From positions 11,186,001-11,250,000 of the forward strand of contig NC_133158.1 in assembly GCF_040802235.1 (NCBI RefSeq): a stretch of 64,000 bases of DNA, in the 5' to 3' direction. This DNA comes from Manis javanica. Its lineage: Eukaryota > Chordata > Mammalia > Pholidota > Manidae. Every line of letters begins with the position of its first letter. Position 1 is the first letter of the stretch. The notes beneath the pieces are model-generated. The model had not been told where the DNA came from. It saw only the letters and a list, made by a program, of their open reading frames with translations, and did no database searches. Positions 60,801-64,000 of this stretch are shown here, piece after piece. The translations under genes were made by a program, and so were the position numbers.

Positions 60801-62029
60801 GAACCAGGCTGTCACTACGTGGTTATGGTTGTCTGAAAGAGCTGGCGCTGAACCTTTCCTCTACTACTTCTTACCTGGGTCAAACCTGAACTGTTACCTA
60901 GTCTTCCTAATCTTCAATTTTTTTCTTATTATAAAGAATGTGTAATATTATTTACCTTATTGAGTTGTAAGAATTACAGTCATGTTAAGAGTAGCCTTGA
61001 AGGTGCCAATAAATGGTAGTTATTCATTAAAGTTCTTTCACATGAATTTTTTCATATGAATATTTCATAAAGGTCTTTTCATATGAAAAGAGTCACTTTA
61101 GGACTTTTTAGACCTTGCCTAAGAAAGGCCTCTTGATAATTTCAGAAGCCTCCATTAAATGCTATCACTCATGAATTGAAGGCATGCTACACATGGAAGG
61201 GCAATTCTTTTCTGAGGGTGTTCAAGGCACTGGAGAAGTTCTTTTCTCCTCATTGTTAGATCATCTGAAGCTGGTAGGGAAGCTTTTGGCTACTTGCAAA
61301 GTGTTTGATGTTCAGTATGATGAAGTAGGGAAAGTGTAGAGTTGAAGGATGCAGCAGATTCTATTTTCCAAAGATTGACACAAATCTACCATCCCACATG
61401 CTCTTCAGCATTGCGATCTTGCTTCCCCATCAGGAGGTAGAATCTAATCCCCCTCTCCAATCTAGGCATTTCTTAGTAAATCACTAAGAACTGGGCACAG
61501 TGCAAGGTACATGTGCATATTAATGAATATTAGCTAGAATTCTTATTTTGCTTCACCACAGAATATTGTTATTATTTTTATTGAAAGTGATCTCATGTTT
61601 TAAAATGCACAAAGTGGCTTGGAATACAGTATTTATGATACTGTATAGAATACAAAAAATTATAGTACTATTACATTTTGTATGGTTGCTAATTGTCAGC
61701 AATAGACAACTTGAACATAAGAGACTGTGTGGCTACCAAGGTACCTCATTGAAAGTTGAACTCATGATGATCACTGGGCCAAAGTTCTGTCAAAGGGGAT
61801 GTGTCCATAGTAGCAAGAATTAAACAAACAACAAATGGAAAACTAAGAAAACTCATTGGAATTGAACTCAGAACCTCGGGTTGCTAGACTCAGAAGTATG
61901 TTTGATGATTATCAACCAGAACTCTCTCACTCATAGAAGAGAAACCCACCCAAAGAGCTGATGTAATGGAAATATCTACTGCTCAGGAGCCAAGACCTCT
62001 AAATCTATACTTATACATATGACAGAACT
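60801..62029. other. Unassigned sequence
   Basis: A 16 bp perfect palindrome CTTTTCATATGAAAAG lies at 61075-61090. No gene recognised. Confidence 0.45.
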
Positions 62030-62275
62030 AGCAAGGTGGTGTATCACAGCTGGAACCTGAAGGTCAGCCAAATGGGCTCAAATTGTTACTCCAACACTAT
62101 TAGTTAAGTGGTGGCTGACAAACCTGTTTACCATCCTGAGCCTCAGTTTCCACATCTGAAAAATGGGGACATCAATATTTACTTCATAGATTTATTTTCA
62201 GGATTAAATGAGACATAGCAGAACTTAATATATTGCCTGATACATGGTTAGCATTCCATGTCTTAACTAGTATGT
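62030..62275 (+). repeat. MIR SINE, sense
   Basis: AGGTGGTGTATCACAGCTGG, CCTGAGCCTCAGTTTCCACA, TCTGAAAAATGGGGACATCA, AGGATTAAATGAGACATAGC and ATTGCCTGATACATGGTTAG. Confidence 0.9.
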
Positions 62276-62349
62276 TAAAATAGTTGTGCTGAGTATTGTG
62301 CTCATGAAATAGCTTTCAATAAGTATAATAACAATATTCTATGGAAGCA

Positions 62350-62575
62350 GAATAAGAATTCTAGTTAATATTCATTAACTAGATGTGTCATACACTGTCC
62401 CAAGTTCTTTACAAGAATCGCCTCCCTTAATCACCACAGCAGTGTAATGATACTATTATTTCCCATTTAAGAGGAAGAAACTGAGGCATCAAACATGCAG
62501 GTACTGTGCACCAAGTCATACAAAGTTTAAGTGGTAATCAGACTCCAGATGACAGCTCTTAATTACTTTGCCATA
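62350..62575 (-). repeat. MIR SINE, antisense
   Basis: AACTAGATGTGTCATACACT, GATACTATTATTTCCCATTT, AGGAAGAAACTGAGGCATC and CAAGTCATACAAAGTTTAAG. It lies 75 bp from an oppositely oriented MIR. Confidence 0.88.
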
Positions 62576-63094
62576 TTCAGTTTCCCTGTTGGATACAATT
62601 CCCTCAGTTTTGAGGTGGGGAGTTCCTCTTTAGGTCAAGCCAGCACCATATTATTCTAGTAGCATGGTCTGTGGCTCTACAGACATATAAAGTCTCTCAG
62701 GATTACCACATTGAGGCATAGGGCAGATAACTTCCCTAATGTATGCAATAGAGTAGTTGAAAGAAATGGAGACACAACTGAAGATGGAATGAAACAGATT
62801 CATTTTGGTTCCCCATAGATGATTCATCATTTTCAAGGTGAATTTAATATGGGAAATGTTGCCAATTCCTGTTCATTGAAGACCTGGTGCCTGAGGCCAA
62901 AACCACTTAAGTGACTCAGGAAAATCTGTCCTTACCATTTGCACTGGATATGGCTTTTAAGGATGGAATTGGTCTCTCACTTCGATTTTTGGCTCAGGCT
63001 GGCAAACATCTCAAGTGTTTTTTTTGAAAGATCCTCAGTTTACAGTCCACTGCCCGCTCTAGAGGTGAGGCAGTCAAAAATGTTCACTAGACTC
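62576..63094. other. Unassigned sequence
   Basis: Nothing recognised. Confidence 0.4.
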
Positions 63095-63257
63095 TCTCTG
63101 CTAAAAGTGTGGCATGGACCAGAAGCAGCAGTAACTCCTAAGAGCCTGTTAGACATGCAGAATTTCAAGGACCTGGCCCAGACCTACTGACTCAAAATTT
63201 GCATTTTAACAAAATTGTTAGGTGATTCATATATACATTAAAGTTAGAAAAGCACTG
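63095..63257 (+). repeat. MER5-type hAT element
   Basis: TGTTAGACATGCAGAATTTC, GGCCCAGACCTACTGACTCA, AAATTTGCATTTTAACAAAA and the terminal AGTTAGAAAAGCACTG match MER5A. Confidence 0.92.
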
Positions 63258-63261
63258 TTGT

Positions 63262-63835
63262 AGACACATATTTATTGAAAACCTCTGATATGTCACATAC
63301 TTTTCTAGGCTTGAAGGAGGCTAAAGATTTCTGAATTCATGAAGGAGAATTTATAAGAATCAAGCAAAAAAACAGATCAACTACTCAATAAATGCTATGA
63401 TGAAAATAAGACAAAAGTGGCTGAGGCTTCTGGAAAACTGTGTACCACGATGGGGAAAGGCTACTCCAAAGCTCTGAGAACTAAATGAATGGAAAGAGCA
63501 GATGTGTAAAATATAAGGCAGAAGGATGCTTTAGGCAGAGGACAAAGGTGAGTGCTAAAACCAGGAATTATGAATGAAGTTGGAGTTCAGAATAGTGAGT
63601 GACAGCAAAAATGATAGGGGATGAGGTCATTCATTCAAAAAATAATTACTGAGCACACACTATGCTCTAGGAATAGTCCTGGGTGCTGGAGACATTGTAG
63701 TCAACAAAACAAAGGTCCTGTCCTTATGAAGATCATGTTCTAGTGGCCAAGCCAGGTAAGTAACACACAAATATGAAAATCTGTGACAAAAACTAAAGCA
63801 GGATATGAGGGTAGGAAGCTATGAAAGGAATCTTA
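63262..63835 (-). repeat. Two adjacent antisense L2 fragments
   Basis: One L2 end begins near 63262 (CATATTTATTGAAAACCTCT) and runs into reversed coding motifs (GGCAGAGGACAAAGGTGAG near 63535). A second begins near 63632 (TTCATTCAAAAAATAATTAC, GGTGCTGGAGACATTGTAGT, GATCATGTTCTAGTGGCC). The two terminal ends in the same orientation indicate separate insertions or a rearrangement. Confidence 0.75.
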
Positions 63836-63842
63836 TCTTAGA

Positions 63843-64000
63843 GAAGGGGTTGGCAAACTATGGCCCATATCTAGACAGCTGCTTGTTTTTGTAAATAGAA
63901 CTGTATTAGATCACAGCCATACCCATGAACTTATGCATTTTTTATGGCTACTTTCAATAATGGCAAAGCTGAGTATCTGTCACAGAGATGGCATATGGTC
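63843..64000 (+). repeat. hAT-Charlie-type element, cut by window edge
   Basis: GAAGGGGTTGGCAAACTATG, CTTGTTTTTGTAAATAGAAC and ATCACAGCCATACCCATGAA follow the same family and orientation as 1574-1793. The element continues beyond 64000. Confidence 0.85.

Overview
The window is mammalian intergenic or intronic DNA: AT-rich, CpG-poor, and without a convincing protein-coding exon of a host gene. Its recognisable content is almost all interspersed repeats. These are old mammalian-wide families (MIR, L2, hAT-Charlie/MER5, MLT1-type LTR, degenerate L1) plus one much younger, nearly complete L1. No lineage-specific young SINE was recognised (no Alu, B1/B2, carnivore, ruminant or equine type). Combined with a recently active L1 whose 5' end begins GGGGGCAGAGCCAAGATGG on its sense strand, this suggests a placental mammal, perhaps a SINE-poor laurasiatherian lineage such as a pangolin. 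That assignment is an inference, not a demonstrated result.

Layout. 1-660: an LTR-like stretch with a polyadenylation signal, abutting a retroposed U2 snRNA pseudogene. 1.5-4.6 kb: hAT fragments, an L2, and an old L1 3' end carrying a large (TA)n(CA)n tract. 4.6-12.3 kb: mostly unassigned sequence with MIR fragments and an L2 interrupted by a small palindromic DNA element. 12.4-15.8 kb: a long, 5'-truncated, decayed L1 on the + strand. 16-28.7 kb: MIR, L2 and MLT1 fragments, a 220 bp CCCT/CCTT tract, and three repeat-poor AT-rich blocks that could be conserved non-coding elements. 28766-34799: a full-length L1 on the - strand, bounded by a perfect 16 bp target-site duplication. 35-64 kb: MIR and L2 fragments, several unnamed ancient repeats, a possible solitary LTR, an old palindromic-ended DNA transposon, a perfect 53 bp tandem duplication, a 313 bp-spaced local duplication, and a hAT copy running off the right edge.

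The only sequences with coding ancestry are the two long L1 copies. The younger one keeps readable ORF1 and ORF2, but it has lost an endonuclease Asp (GDFN to GGFN), a reverse transcriptase Asp (FADD to FAND), and has several frame changes and stops. It therefore cannot move by itself.

No new biological system was found. The most useful leads are the L1 decay pattern, the recent-looking duplications, a CpG-dense hairpin near 51.6 kb with an A-rich tail, and the three candidate regulatory blocks. Family names were assigned by eye from remembered consensus features. Boundaries are approximate to about 10-30 bp unless a duplication or terminal repeat fixes them.
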